This document shows positions 49,693 through 61,009 of a stretch of DNA of 64,000 nucleotides, in pieces. This stretch comes from Nilaparvata lugens (lineage: Eukaryota; Arthropoda; Insecta; Hemiptera; Delphacidae): the NCBI RefSeq assembly GCF_014356525.2, contig NC_052506.1, forward strand, positions 22,148,707-22,212,706. Direction: 5' to 3'. The notes beneath the pieces are model-generated. The model made no database searches. It was given only the letters and a program-made list of their open reading frames with translations, and was not told the origin of the DNA. The position numbers and the translations under genes were made by a program. Every line of letters starts with the position of its first letter. The first letter of the stretch is position 1.

Positions 49693-50960
49693 AGCTGTTA
49701 ATCATTGTGTTGTTTTTTGTTATCAATATTATTTGTTTATAATCTATCAAATGTAAGCTGTATAACCATTTATTCGATGTATTATTTGTAGATTTTTAAA
49801 ATATATTTTATTGTATGTGATAACTTTATATTACTGTACTAGACGTTGTTTTGATGAATTTAAATATATTATTATGATCACTTAATATCGATTAGTTTAG
49901 TTTTTTCAACTGTATAGTGATCCTTTCTCCCTTCCTAGAAAAATATTTACCTTATCATGAATATAAAAAATCTGTGATTTTAGTCGGTAACACGTCCGGT
50001 CGCACTTACAATCGATTAATTTGATTGCCTAAACTTTATCGAATTTTAGAGAAAGCGATTTTGTATTACGGTATTTGGATCACAGTACCTAACAACATTC
50101 AATCTAGTTTACATCTGTAGATAAATGTTGATTCAGTGAGTATCTTGAAAAAACAATCTAATGAAAGTTCTTCAAAATACATTTGGCCTACTATCATTAC
50201 TCCAACAGGTCTCTATCCATAAACTCCTATTTAATAGTAATTTGAGTATATTTCCAAGTGAATTTGGAAAAACAAATGAATTTTTTTCAAGGAGGTTGAA
50301 GAATGAGAATTGGTTCGCTAAAAAAACGTGTTTATTAATACTACAATGATTAACAAAAATATCAAGTCATAAGCTATTAGTCATTAACCTCATTATTAAA
50401 ATACATAATAACATTTCAAAAAATTGGAATATGGATTTTTATTGAAAAAAGTGGTTAAAATACGGGGATCGGTACAGTACGGTAGTCATATAATATGGCA
50501 TCAGTGTAAATTGGTTTACTGCTGTGAGATACCTACACAGTTCAGGCACTTTGGTGTACTTTTTGTGGATTGCTTTACATCTGTCAATCAATGGGAGAAT
50601 GGACCTGAAAGTAAAAGTATAATTTATTCAATAGAATCAACCAACACTACTGTAAATAACAAGCTGGAACTATTAGAATATTTTAAATTTTTGACTATTT
50701 ACAACTGCCAACCCACTGGAGCATGTAAGTAAAGTTTTCTGCGTTGTCTAATGACAGACATGAATAGCAAACAAAAATGTTAATCAATTGCCGACTATAA
50801 CGTGGATCTCACTTTTATTGACCGAGCGAAATGAGGTCTAAGATTCAAGTCGGCGGTTTTGCATTTCTCTTTATTAACGTTCCGCATTTACGGCGAAACG
50901 CGGTAATAGATTTTAATAAAATTTGACAGATATGTTCCTTTTTAAATTGCGCGTCGACGT

Positions 50961-51702
50961 TGTTACAAAAAACTACGAATCCATAGGCCTTTTGTCTGTT
51001 TTTTTTTTTTTTTTTGGTTGGACTGTATGATACGAATAAACACATTCATATATCCAATTCAGTACACCAGTATTTAGACCCAGGAAAACAAATAGGAAAA
51101 ATCACTTACCCCAATCCAAACTATGACGTAATGATATACCGATTTGTTACAAACAGGGTTTCAGGTGGTAAATTGGAATAAGGAATATGAAGGAGACAGA
51201 GGGGTGAAAACAAATCGATATTATTCTGCGATGGTGTGTAACCCGCTCTTGTGGTCCTTAGTCCTCAAACACTTGTACTGACTGGATATATATTTCACTC
51301 GAAGTATTTTAAACGATTTAGGGCGTTGGCTTTCACTCTCAATATATTTTCACAAACACAAGCACAAGTTATGAATCAATTACTACACGAAACGAATATA
51401 CTATAATTACAATAATAATGGGACGAATTTCCCATGATGATATATTCAAAAAATAACAAATTAAACAAATAGGAGTTGCTAATTATGGATCAACTATCCA
51501 AACGAAAAACAATGATCTGTCGACAATGAGATGTTTTTTGCAACTGAGCTGAGCTCCGGGCTGCACACGCCTAGAGCGGAGAGCGGAGGGGATGGCTCAA
51601 GTCGTGGCAATGAAAACGATAACAGGACAAAATCTCTTCCTTAGCACTATGCAGCGGATGAAGGAAAACTAAAACTACTATACAAAGAAACTGGCTTGAA
51701 CA
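50961..51702. mobile_element. Solo LTR, 742 bp, with 5-bp target duplication GACGT
   Basis: The segment starts TGTTACAAAA and ends GGCTTGAACA, the TG...CA ends of a retroviral-type LTR, and is bounded by GACGT at 50956-50960 and 51703-51707. The paralogous repeat near 13674-13678 has one GACGT (as ACGTC) at the same place and no insert. There is no internal region, no second LTR and no coding capacity, so this is a solo LTR left by recombination. The superfamily (Gypsy, BEL or Copia) cannot be told from the LTR alone. Confidence 0.8.
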
Positions 51703-51822
51703 GACGTATATACAAGTATTTTGAAAATTTTGCATTTCAAGGATAATATAAAAGGAAAAGGAGCCTCCGTCATAAGCCAATATTAGAGTAAAAATTAGAC
51801 TATAGAATTATTCATCATAAAT

Positions 51823-54800
51823 GGGTCATTCTTCAAAAAAGGACAGTTTCAATTAAATTAAATTTCTAAAAAATAGTTTTTTAATTTTCTACCAAAATTA
51901 GCCTACAACTTAAATATGAACTTCTAAATATTACACTGATAACAGTTGAGCTTAAAACACTCATTTTTTTATTTTTTTCAAGAAAATAAAATTAGCATGT
52001 CCACGGAAGTGACATGATGTCCACAGAAATGACTGAAGATTAGTTCTTGTTAATTGTGCATAGTTATAGAGCTTAAAATATTTAAAATCAATCTTAAGAT
52101 GTTACACAACAGCACTTATTGTGCTTTATTAGTTTATTATTATTGTAAATTTTTTTATTCATTTTGCACTGGATGTGACCCTAATGAATGTATAGGTGTG
52201 AATTTCAATGAAATCTAAATAATGATGAACAACTTTTTTAATACAAATCCTCAAATCATATTATATAAATCCTCGATTTGTCTAATACTTTGGCTGTCCA
52301 GCCCAAAGTGGCGACTAGACACAGGGAATGGAGGGGTCCTAATTTTTTTTAATACGTCTTTTTTCTCGACAGTTTGAGTGTCCGGTTTTGTTGGCCAAGT
52401 GAAGTTTGCGCCACTTCTTGCCATGAAGTTCACTGAGAGGAAATTTTCGCCAGCTTCGCCCACTCTTTCCACAACACCTTAAAAAAAATCACATTTTGTA
52501 ATATTTGTGAGAAAAACTACTTTCAACTATTTTTACTTTATTCTTGAGCACTTTATTAAAAAAACATGATAATTAAAAAATTACAGTACCGTACCATAAG
52601 GTTTTATGGCATAACCTGCCACATCCTCAGCTGTACTGTAATTTTTTAATTATCATGCTTTTTCAAAATTAAGTGGTATGATAATATCTGTCTTCTTATT
52701 CATGATAAAAAATACCACAATATCAAATCAAAAACAATTAGTCTAAATTTTTAAATTCCTGAGAATTTTACTAAAAGTTATGTCATGTTTAGCTGTGAGA
52801 CAGCTACAATAAAAAATTTGCTTGTCCTGTGAAAATAATTCAATTTAGTTATTGTAATAATTTAACAATTATCTCATCCACAAATAAATAGCTTATGCCT
52901 TGTTATTATGTCACATATATTTAAAAAAAGACTGTTATGTTCATAACAGCAAGTAGCTAGTGTCAAATTAGGCTCTACTACACCCTTCGGCAGTCACTAT
53001 GCTTTGGCATGTTTACATACATGAACAAGTGATATAGATTTCAATCAAACATAATACATTGAGCAACAATGCACCAAGTACCAGCTAGATAAACTAAATA
53101 TTTACCTGGATACCATTTGTCATCGTAAATTACGGCCACCCAGTCACCGATGGTTATATCTTCAAAGTCGTTGATATTGTGACTGGGTTCAAGCGGTTCT
53201 TCTTCAGAATCAGAAAAAACATCTGAATAGCGTAATCTCTTCCTCGAGTGCTGTTCATGACTGACTGTAAGTACTGTTAAGGAAATTTTCAAAGCAACAC
53301 AAAATTAAATGTAGGGTCAACTACTATAACTAATCATTGGGTCACACCAAAACTCCCAAAATCAAACAACAATTTAAACATTTCATTTTTTAAAAATATT
53401 TGTGAGAAGAGAGTTTTTATGCAAACTATTATTACTTGATTAATGTTTAATTTGAGAATACTTGAAAGGATACATTTTATAGATCCAATTCCGAAGTGTT
53501 TGCAGTCTTCTTCTGGTTGGCAATCAGTACAACTAAGTCGTCTAGCTTGCAGTGTGGAAAATGACTTTTTGGACCAAGAGATTTGATGAATTTTCATAGT
53601 ACCTTTGAAAGTGATCAACTCTTCAGCCTTTGGTACCAATAGGTCTATATTTCTGATGTCTTCTTCTGTGACCGATAAAATACCTATTTGTGTGGCATCT
53701 TTCAAAAGTGACACCAATATCTCAAAATTTGGAATATCAATTCCTCTAGCAACAAACGCATCTGCCCTTCTCTTCAAGCATCCACCAATGCCATCAGGGG
53801 CACCCTTGCCATGCCCAGCCTCACAATAGTTCCAAGTGCATTCTTCCAATTCAAATTTTTTGCAATATATTTAACAAGTAAATTAAACATTGTTTTATTC
53901 CTATACTGAGTACTGGGTCCATCACTTAGAAAATGAATTTTCTTCAAACTTGGCACTAATGTCTTTTGGATTCTATCCAATACACAGTCCAAATGAGCAG
54001 TAATTGCTGCCGGATCATGTCGAAGGCTTTTGGATAAAGTACAGAAACTTTGATGCTTGGGTCTAGTACTTATGTCATCTGAATCTGAGTGATAATAACA
54101 TACAGAAGTGTGTAGTGTTATTTGAGGTTTAGACCCTCCAAAATGTGCTGACTGAATCTCTTCTGAGTACTTACAGTTGTAGTTTTCAGAGAAATCAAAG
54201 TGTAATAAGATATCATCTTTGTCTAGTGTTTTATTTATGTCAGAGATTGCTTGAAACTGGTGTTTGATGTTGGCATAATGCTGCATGAATGGTAAAATAG
54301 TCAATTTCAACCTCTCCAGAAGATCCTCTTTTGTAAATGCAACTCTGTCCTTGACCACTTTCTGGCATATTCTCGTTTCTCCTTTTATTATCAAACTCAC
54401 TTTGAGGTTCTTCCATTGATCATAGTAAGTCAACTCATCAGAGTTGAAATCTTTAGGTGTGATTGATTTATGTTTACAATAAGAACATTTCCTTTCCAGG
54501 CATGCCTCTTCAATGAGTTCTTTTGCACAGCACAATGACTTCACAAGCTCTGAGTCACTTCTTTGTTTTAAAATGTTATGATAAGCAATTCTCTTCATCA
54601 ATAGTTTCATATTGTCGTGAATTTTACACAGACATGTGTTTCGATTTCCAACACTTGGAGAAACTATCCAAAAGGGTCTAAATTTGCAAAATAAAGAGTA
54701 AGACATATTCTTATATTTGGGATATTTAGAAACAAATATTTTATGCAGGTTCTTCAAAGAGTCATTCAGCAGTCTTTTCTGTTTTTTAATTTTCTTTTTA

Positions 54801-56945
54801 GTTAAAGTTTCTTTTTTCCAGCAGTTAATCTACTTGATTCATCCTTTTCTAAATATTTAACTTCTTGTTTTGCCTGCATCATTTCTCTTTTCAAGTATAT
54901 TCGTCTATAATATCTTTTGTTTCTTAGACTTCCAGTGGATGTTAGGGAAGCTAAATACTGGACAAATTTGTATTTTTTAATGATTTTTCCAGACACTGAT
55001 GCAGCCATTTTCCTTTTATCCTTACTGCTTGACTGTGATTGATAGTTCGCTGAGATTTGTTTGGAAATCACTTCTGCAAACAAAAGTTTCTTCTTCACTT
55101 CTGGAGTAACTTTGGTCTTTAGTCCTTGAATCATTTGGGCAACTTTTTTTCTGGGCGTTTCTTTCATTTGTGCCTTCTGAAGCCTTGATAAGCGTTTTTT
55201 ATATCGATTCACTTCAGAATTAGCCATATCCAGTTTTTTTTGCAGCTGTTTAATTTTTTGGTTTTTTATTTCTCTATTCTTCCTTGCTATCTTTTTACCA
55301 CACTCCTGTTGTCTGCTTGTGCTAGGCTGAATGATTTCAATTTGAGATTCTGGAGTTGATGGTGGACTATTGGATACTACAAAATCATGGATGTTTTCTT
55401 CATTTTTATTTTTTAAACGGTATTTTTCTGACCGCTTCCTCCATTCCTGACGTATCCGTCTTTGATCACGATTACTCATTTCTCCTATCAACTTTACTTT
55501 CCCTTCTTCTTTTTTTCTTCTATATCGGTTTCTATCTTTGGCCTTTATTTCTTCATATTTAACAGGATCACTTCGCAACTTCTCTCTAGCTTTCCTCATG
55601 CTCATCTTCTTCATCTCTCTTCTTTTCTCAAGATAACGCTCTTGTTCTTTTTTTGATCTTGCCATTTCATATCTGGAAAATATTTTCAAGTAAAAAGCAA
55701 ATGAAATTAGTAATAATTAAAATAAAATAAAGCGCCTAGAACAGAAAGTTTTGTTGAGATGTAGTATACGTAAAAAATCAAATTTGGTAATTAAAACAGC
55801 TGCAACTTAGAATTTTAAATGTACAGAGTTGGCAGCAATGAAGTTTTACTATGCTTTTCAAGATTCATGAATGAACAGATTCACTTCCCCTCTTACACCT
55901 CTAATCAATCTTTTCTGTTCTAGGCACGACTAAACATAAATTATGCATGAATAACTAGAAACATTAAAAGAAAACTTGATTAGAATAAACCATTGTGATC
56001 AACATGCAACTCTCATGACAAAATTTAAATTAACAACATTTGGACTAAATTGGCAAAAAAACAAAAAATGCTAGATTTTCTTATTCAAGCATGCCTAGAA
56101 GTTTCAATTCATTTTAGGAATAACTGATTTCAACATATACAAGTTGAAGATAATCAGCAATAAGTTAACAATCTCTTCCGTTGACAGGCATCACTTCTGT
56201 GGACACTAGCTGTCCACAGAAGTGATGTCCACAGAAGTGATGAATGAAAATAACCAGCCCATAATTGAGTATACTTTTGAGGTTATCAACAGTGTTAATG
56301 TTGATAGTGATTGTAGAATCATAGGAACTGCATTACTATTAAATAGTATTATAGTTAAAAATGTATTTACCTTTTTATAACTGGTCACAGGAGTGATTGT
56401 GGTAGCTTCACAAACGATCAAAATATTGATAAATAAATAAAACAAAAACTTCCAACTACTTTACACAACAATATGGCTACTCCTTCTTCCTACAGTTGGT
56501 AGAGAACTACACTAGCGCTGCCTAGTAAAAATTTATTGAACTATTTAATTCTGTCCACAGAAGTGATTGTAAACTAGGAGACAAGAGTTCAATTGGATTT
56601 TTCTTTTCAAGTAATTGAATAAACAAGGATAAAATTGCAGGGATTACTCCAAATACTATAGTTTACCATTATTATCCCGTTTTAAAGATGTAAAATCGAA
56701 TATAGAATGAAGATGTAAGCCCTAACTGTCTCAAACTACAGATGGTGACTGTCCACAGAAGTGACTTATCACGTTCAGTGGACAGATATTTATACATAAT
56801 TATTTGCAATAAATGTTTATCAACTGCATTATTGGGTTAATATCAATGCTTAGGAAGTATTTAACATTTAAAAATAAAATTAAAAATTCAGGATTTCTTT
56901 CACTAGGCTTGTGACCATGTTCTGTCCGCATCTGGAGAATGACCC
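51823..56945 (-). mobile_element. 5.1-kb DDE-type DNA transposon with 24-bp TIRs (possibly Sola group)
   Basis: The left end reads GGGTCATTCTTCAAAAAAGG and the right end, reverse-complemented, reads GGGTCATTCTCCAGATGCGG; 19 of 24 terminal bases agree. It is flanked by AAAT on both sides (51819-51822 and 56946-56949). The paralogous repeat at 13552-13835 has the same flanks joined with a single AAAT, so the boundaries and 4-bp target duplication are directly supported. A multi-exon minus-strand transposase occupies 52251-55665. At least seven subterminal copies of GTCCACAGAAGTGA lie outside the coding region. A 4-bp duplication is what Sola1/Sola2 elements make; the superfamily assignment is otherwise untested. 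Confidence 0.85.
52251..55665 (-). pseudogene. DDE transposase of the 5.1-kb element, three exons, two frame breaks
   Basis: The first ATG (55665) follows an acceptor-like TTTTCCAG. The N-terminus is a very basic Lys/Arg/Glu-rich helical region (MARSKKEQERYLEKRREM). The catalytic core shows three acidic blocks: HFDFSENYNC (about 54190), FLSDGPSTQYRNKTMF (about 53930) and CEAGHGKGAPDGIGG (about 53810), reading as a D/D/E triad. Cys/His pairs (CSYCKH) may bind zinc. A second exon (53106-53264) carries GDWVAVIYDDKWYPG, a small Tudor/SH3-like beta domain. The last exon (52251-52477) joins in phase to give WYPGVVERVGE and FTWP, ending at a TAA/TGA-class stop. The frame shifts by -1 near 54808 and again near 53826, so this copy is probably inactive. 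Confidence 0.75.
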
Positions 56946-57416
56946 AAATCAGCTGTTGAATGGATTACTCGCATGCAATCACGGTATATATTCATCTAAA
57001 TACCGTGCATGCAATTCAATATCTCAATGTAACTTAGTAAAAAATCAGCTGTCGTGTGGACTATTGCAGTGGACGTGCAATTGATAACTCGAAGTAGCAT
57101 AGTATTTTCTCCTGACTTTTCTCTGCTTTCAACTCGGTAAGCTTTTGGTGATAGTAGCATAGCTGTTCACATCAAATTATTAGCATTGTCGATACAACAA
57201 CCCAAACAGCCATTAGTCGTTTATACACCGATATGTGGCCGACACGACAGGACAGGACAGAATTTACTCTGATGAACAGTATTAGAGGAGACTGTGGTTT
57301 ATAAATGCGCGAGATCTACTGTTCACAGAACTACTAGTTATTAAGTTGTCAGTCTTATCGATACAGCGTTGCCAGCTCTGTGAGGACGCCATCCAACTAG
57401 AGAAAAACCAACAGAG

Positions 57417-58330
57417 AGCCACCAGCGGTGGCCGAGTGTAAAGCAAGATGGGACACCAAGATTGGTGGCCGGGATGGAGACCTGAGAGCCTTATTGTTTG
57501 CTGATGACACCACCTTACTGGCTCAGGATTGGCATCCCCAAACTGCTGTTGCCCAGTCAAATCTACTTGCAGAAGAGGTTTGCCAGTGGTTTAGATCAAA
57601 TGAACTGTTTGAATGAGGGGAAAACACAGAACCTGGTGTGCATCTTAAGGCGTGGTCTGCAGGCTCGTGGTAAGGCGGAGGTCAAAATCTTGGGTTTTGT
57701 GATGGACCCCACTCTATCGTGGGAGCGACATATTGGCATGCTGTACAATCGACTGGCCATGGTGACATTTTTGATGCAGAAACTGAAGCGACACGTGTTG
57801 ACGTGTGCCTGCCAACTTCTTGATTTTAGCCTACCATGGGCTGTTCCATAGTCATATAAGCTATGGAATAGTACTTTGGGGCCATGCGAGAAGCTGTGAA
57901 AGGATTTTCCTTCTACAGAAGAAATTTCTCCGTGTTATCACGTCATCGCATTACCTGGAGCACTGCCGGTTAATTTTCAAACGTCTGAGAATACTGACAG
58001 TCTACAGTTAGTATAGCTCTCTAAGGAGTGAAATTCATGCTTTCCGGGAGAGGGGCCCGCTGCACCACCACGATACCAGGAGACGAGGCAACATTGACCT
58101 GCCTTACTCCAGACTGTCATCAGTACATGAATGCTACCCCTTACGGACTCTTAAAGTTTTTCAACAGACTGCCGATTTGTGTTCGTGAGCTGGAGTATAT
58201 ATAGGAAGTTTTGTAGGCTGTTACGTGAGAAACTTATCAACTACCCTCTGTACTCACTGAGAGATGATAAAACCAGTGGACTTGTGGAACAGAGACTGTT
58301 CCTGATTTGATACTGTTTCATGATTTGGAA
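57417..58330 (+). mobile_element. Non-LTR retrotransposon 3' fragment with FADDT box
   Basis: Plus-strand frames carry LRALLFADDTTLLAQDW, then LGFVMDPTLSWERHI, then HISYGIVLWGHARSC, LQKKFLRVI and FKRLRILTVYS, the palm-to-thumb and C-terminal order of non-LTR reverse transcriptases, ending near FNRLPICVRE. Frame changes occur near 57560 and 57840. It is 5'-truncated just before the catalytic box, the usual outcome of incomplete reverse transcription. Confidence 0.8.
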
Positions 58331-59242
58331 TTGCAGTCCAAATTTGAAAATACTGAATTACCCCAGCCGGCCGCCAGAATCTGGTGACCCAGTTGGCTAC
58401 CCTAGTGTAATGAGCACAATGAGAACTGAAAAGGCCCTCTCGACTTGCTCGAACACTTGCGACCACTGATTGCAGAGATTGCAGAATTTGTATGTTATGA
58501 TTCTAGAGACAAATATTTGGTATAAAAAATATTTTTTGTGTCTTAAGAAAGATATTGTGCATGTAGATAATCTGTGATTTGAACAAAATCTACACCGTAT
58601 CAATATCAAAGTTGCACACATTTTAGTTTACCATAACATACCATGACGTAAGGACAAGTACACATTAATACGGGATGAATACCGCACTGAGAGTATGCTA
58701 ACCATTAATTATGACTTGAAAATTATGCCACTCCTGTCATCGTCCCGCTTACCGCACCAGTGTGCGCAAGACTTATATTATACCGTACCATTGAGAATAA
58801 GATAGAACTATTTGAACTACAAAACTCTTTCTTGTGAAAGAGTGTCGGTTATATCATTGGAGTCGACTAGAAGTAACCGTTTTCGTATTGGAGTTGGCTC
58901 AGAGTTCGCGCAGTTATCTTATCAATCAGATGAAACACTTGCCTGCTACAAACGTTTGACTAGTGACCGCATGAAGAGCCAAATCAGAACTCAGTCATTA
59001 CCTGATAATTCATCAGTTATGAATTTCAGTTAAAATTTCTTCCCAGACATTGAGAAGCTACTACCTAAAGATGCAGATCCACTCATCATCCCATCAGCTA
59101 TCCTCTATAGAAGGCAGAGAATTGGCAATGCTGTTCACCTATCTTTCTGTATTGCCATTATAACGTGGATTCAACTATACCGTAGCTCAAAAATTAGCAT
59201 ATTAAAAATAAAAACAATTTTAAAAATGTGTTTCCAACTCAC
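58331..59242. other. Spacer between the non-LTR fragment and RNASEH2C central exon
   Basis: Contains a TIR element remnant (about 58650-58775: GTACACATTAATACGGGATG against CCGCACCAGTGTGCGC) related to the one at 22855. An open plus-strand stretch at 58812-59160 has no recognisable product. The last RNASEH2C exon may be in or below this interval. Confidence 0.4.
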
Positions 59243-59472
59243 AGCTTCTGCTATTTCAATCCAATCCAATGCTGACAGAAAAGCATCATCCTTGGTTGGC
59301 ACTTTGTCCCAATTCCAGTAAGTCAATGAATTGAATTTATTTTTGACATGCAATGTTCGTTCATTTCCTTCAATCCATTTTCCATTTTCTTCAAGAATCA
59401 GACCCTTGTAGCCCTTTGGTAGGTCAACTGTTGTACCTTTCAGTGGATAGCCTCTGAGTGAAGCTTCTAGTC
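59243..59472 (-). CDS. RNASEH2C: RNase H2 subunit C homologue, central exon
   Basis: The acceptor TTTTTCAG and donor GCT|GTGAGT frame 230 nt. Joined to the exon ending at 63872, the phase is exact. It encodes GLEASLRGYPLKGTTVDLPK, then GYKGLILEE, and ends with NSLTYWNWDKVPTKDDAF and ALDWIEIAEA. The family signature is clear: Arg-Gly-x-x-Leu-x-Gly, a Pro-x-Gly-x-x-Gly turn, then a Tyr-Trp-x-Trp-(Asp/Glu) motif and a C-terminal ALxW helix. The open frame continues to a stop at 59171, but the GTGAGT donor and the family length suggest a short last exon further down. I did not locate that exon with confidence; AG at 59112-59113 (minus) starts one possible frame. Confidence 0.88.
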
Positions 59473-59848
59473 CTGAAAAATATATTTATTGAAAACCAAT
59501 TAAGTTAAAAACTTCTTGAAAGCCATTCAATAAGCAAAAGAAAATATGAAGTTATAATTAAATATAGTTTACCATCTATATTAATAAAAATCGAGCCTCA
59601 AATTTTGACATTCAATAACTTCTTTATGTGTGCACCGAATTTGATGATTTTTTTTAGTTTTGTTCGTTATGTTCAGGACCAGGTTTATGGCCTATCAAAT
59701 TTATAATCCGACTTCAAAACTCTTTCCTACGGTCCTTCAAAGTTTGCATGTAATCCTTATGGGAGAAGATGTAAGCTGGCCACAAACAGAAAAAAAAATC
59801 AGCTGTTATAATCATTGCGTCATCCAACAGCCGTCGGTAGATCTGTTT

Positions 59849-59982
59849 TTACTTTCCTTGCCCTATTACCATAAGTAAGGAAAGTATTGCTTTCCGAAAA
59901 AAAATTAAGGTACCCTAATTTCATGTTTTCTATACGTTTCAAGGTTCCCTGAGTCCAAAAAAGTGGTTTATGGGTATTGGTC

Positions 59983-60064
<82 letters not shown>

Positions 60065-60729
60065 AGTGTATGTGCGTCTGTGTATACGATATCTCATCTC
60101 CCAATAAACGGAATGACTTGAAATTTGGAACTTAAGGTCCTTACACTATAAGGATCCGATACAAACAATTCCAATCAAATGCAATTCAAGATGGCGGCTA
60201 AAATGGCAAAAATGTTGTCAAAAACAGGGGTTTTCGCGATTTTCTCGAAAATGGCTCCAACGATTTTGATCAAATACATACCTAAAATAGTCATTGCTAT
60301 ATCAACTGCCACAAGTCCCATATATGTAAAAATTTCAGGAGCTCCGCCCCATCTATGCAAAGTTTGATTTTAGATCTTTAATTATCAGGTCTCAGATTTT
60401 ATTTAAACAAAAAATTTCGACTGGAAAAGATTGAGCATGAAAATCTCTTCAATTAATGTCCAGTAACATTTTCACCTAAAATTGAAAATAAGCTTGAAAT
60501 TTGAGAAAATGTGGATTATTCAATTGCAAACTGTTGGCAACTGTTGATTCTATTAAATCATTCACTATGAAGAGATAAATATATCGTGTGTATCCAGCGT
60601 TATTGTCCTGTCACCAGCTGGCTCAGATCTTTGAATAGTAAACTAGTATGCGCGGGAACACTAGCGTAAGGTGATAAATTTTCATAACGGCAAGGAAAGT
60701 TGTGTGAGTGCGCCACACCAGATTTTTTT
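59849..60729. mobile_element. ACTTTCCTTGCC-type repeat element, copy 2, with GT microsatellite
   Basis: Same ends as the copy at 7005-8134. A GT tract at 59989-60061 is much expanded relative to the 20-bp tract in copy 1. It sits inside the RNASEH2C intron. Confidence 0.75.
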
Positions 60730-61009
60730 ATTTTCTTTCTACTGATTCACAAAATTTTAATAATGCCGCGGTACTAACGACTTCCAAATTTGGGTCGTAG
60801 AACTCAAAATGCTCTAAATTTAGAATATGCACGGGAAAATCAATAGCAAGGAGATATACCATTCATTCCCCAGTAAGCTGCATTCAACTATTTCTAAAAA
60901 TACAAACTGCACAACTAACTAAGCACGTAGGAAGTCCATATTGAAATATAAATGTTAATACTGATTGTTGGATAATTTTCATAAAAATATAGTGCATCAG
61001 ATTAAGCTA

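Larger units (their letters stand above)
46944..50817. other. 3' UTR and downstream AT-rich flank
   Basis: Starts with a TIR hairpin (47004-47227), so the 3' UTR probably carries it. The first AATAAA I see is at 48369-48374, a possible polyadenylation signal, which would give a UTR of about 1.4 kb. Further on are a MITE at 48665-48827 and a small palindrome at 49617-49692. Open frames at 50161-50349 and 50424-50732 have no coding character. Confidence 0.5.
50818..57060 (-). repeat. Older interspersed repeat split by the solo LTR and the DDE transposon
   Basis: Its pieces (50818-50960, 51703-51822, 56946-56960) are homologous, in reverse orientation, to 13552-13835. Shared landmarks include GACCGAGCGAAATGAGGTCT at one end, GGCGAAACGCGGTAATAGAT in the middle, and the CTATAGAATTATTCATCATA junction. 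Homology fades just after CAGCTG at 56950-56955. Confidence 0.75.

Noticed and set aside
55356..55656. Plus-strand frames of 64-68 codons
   Set aside because: Antisense shadows of the Lys/Arg-rich N-terminal region of the transposase.
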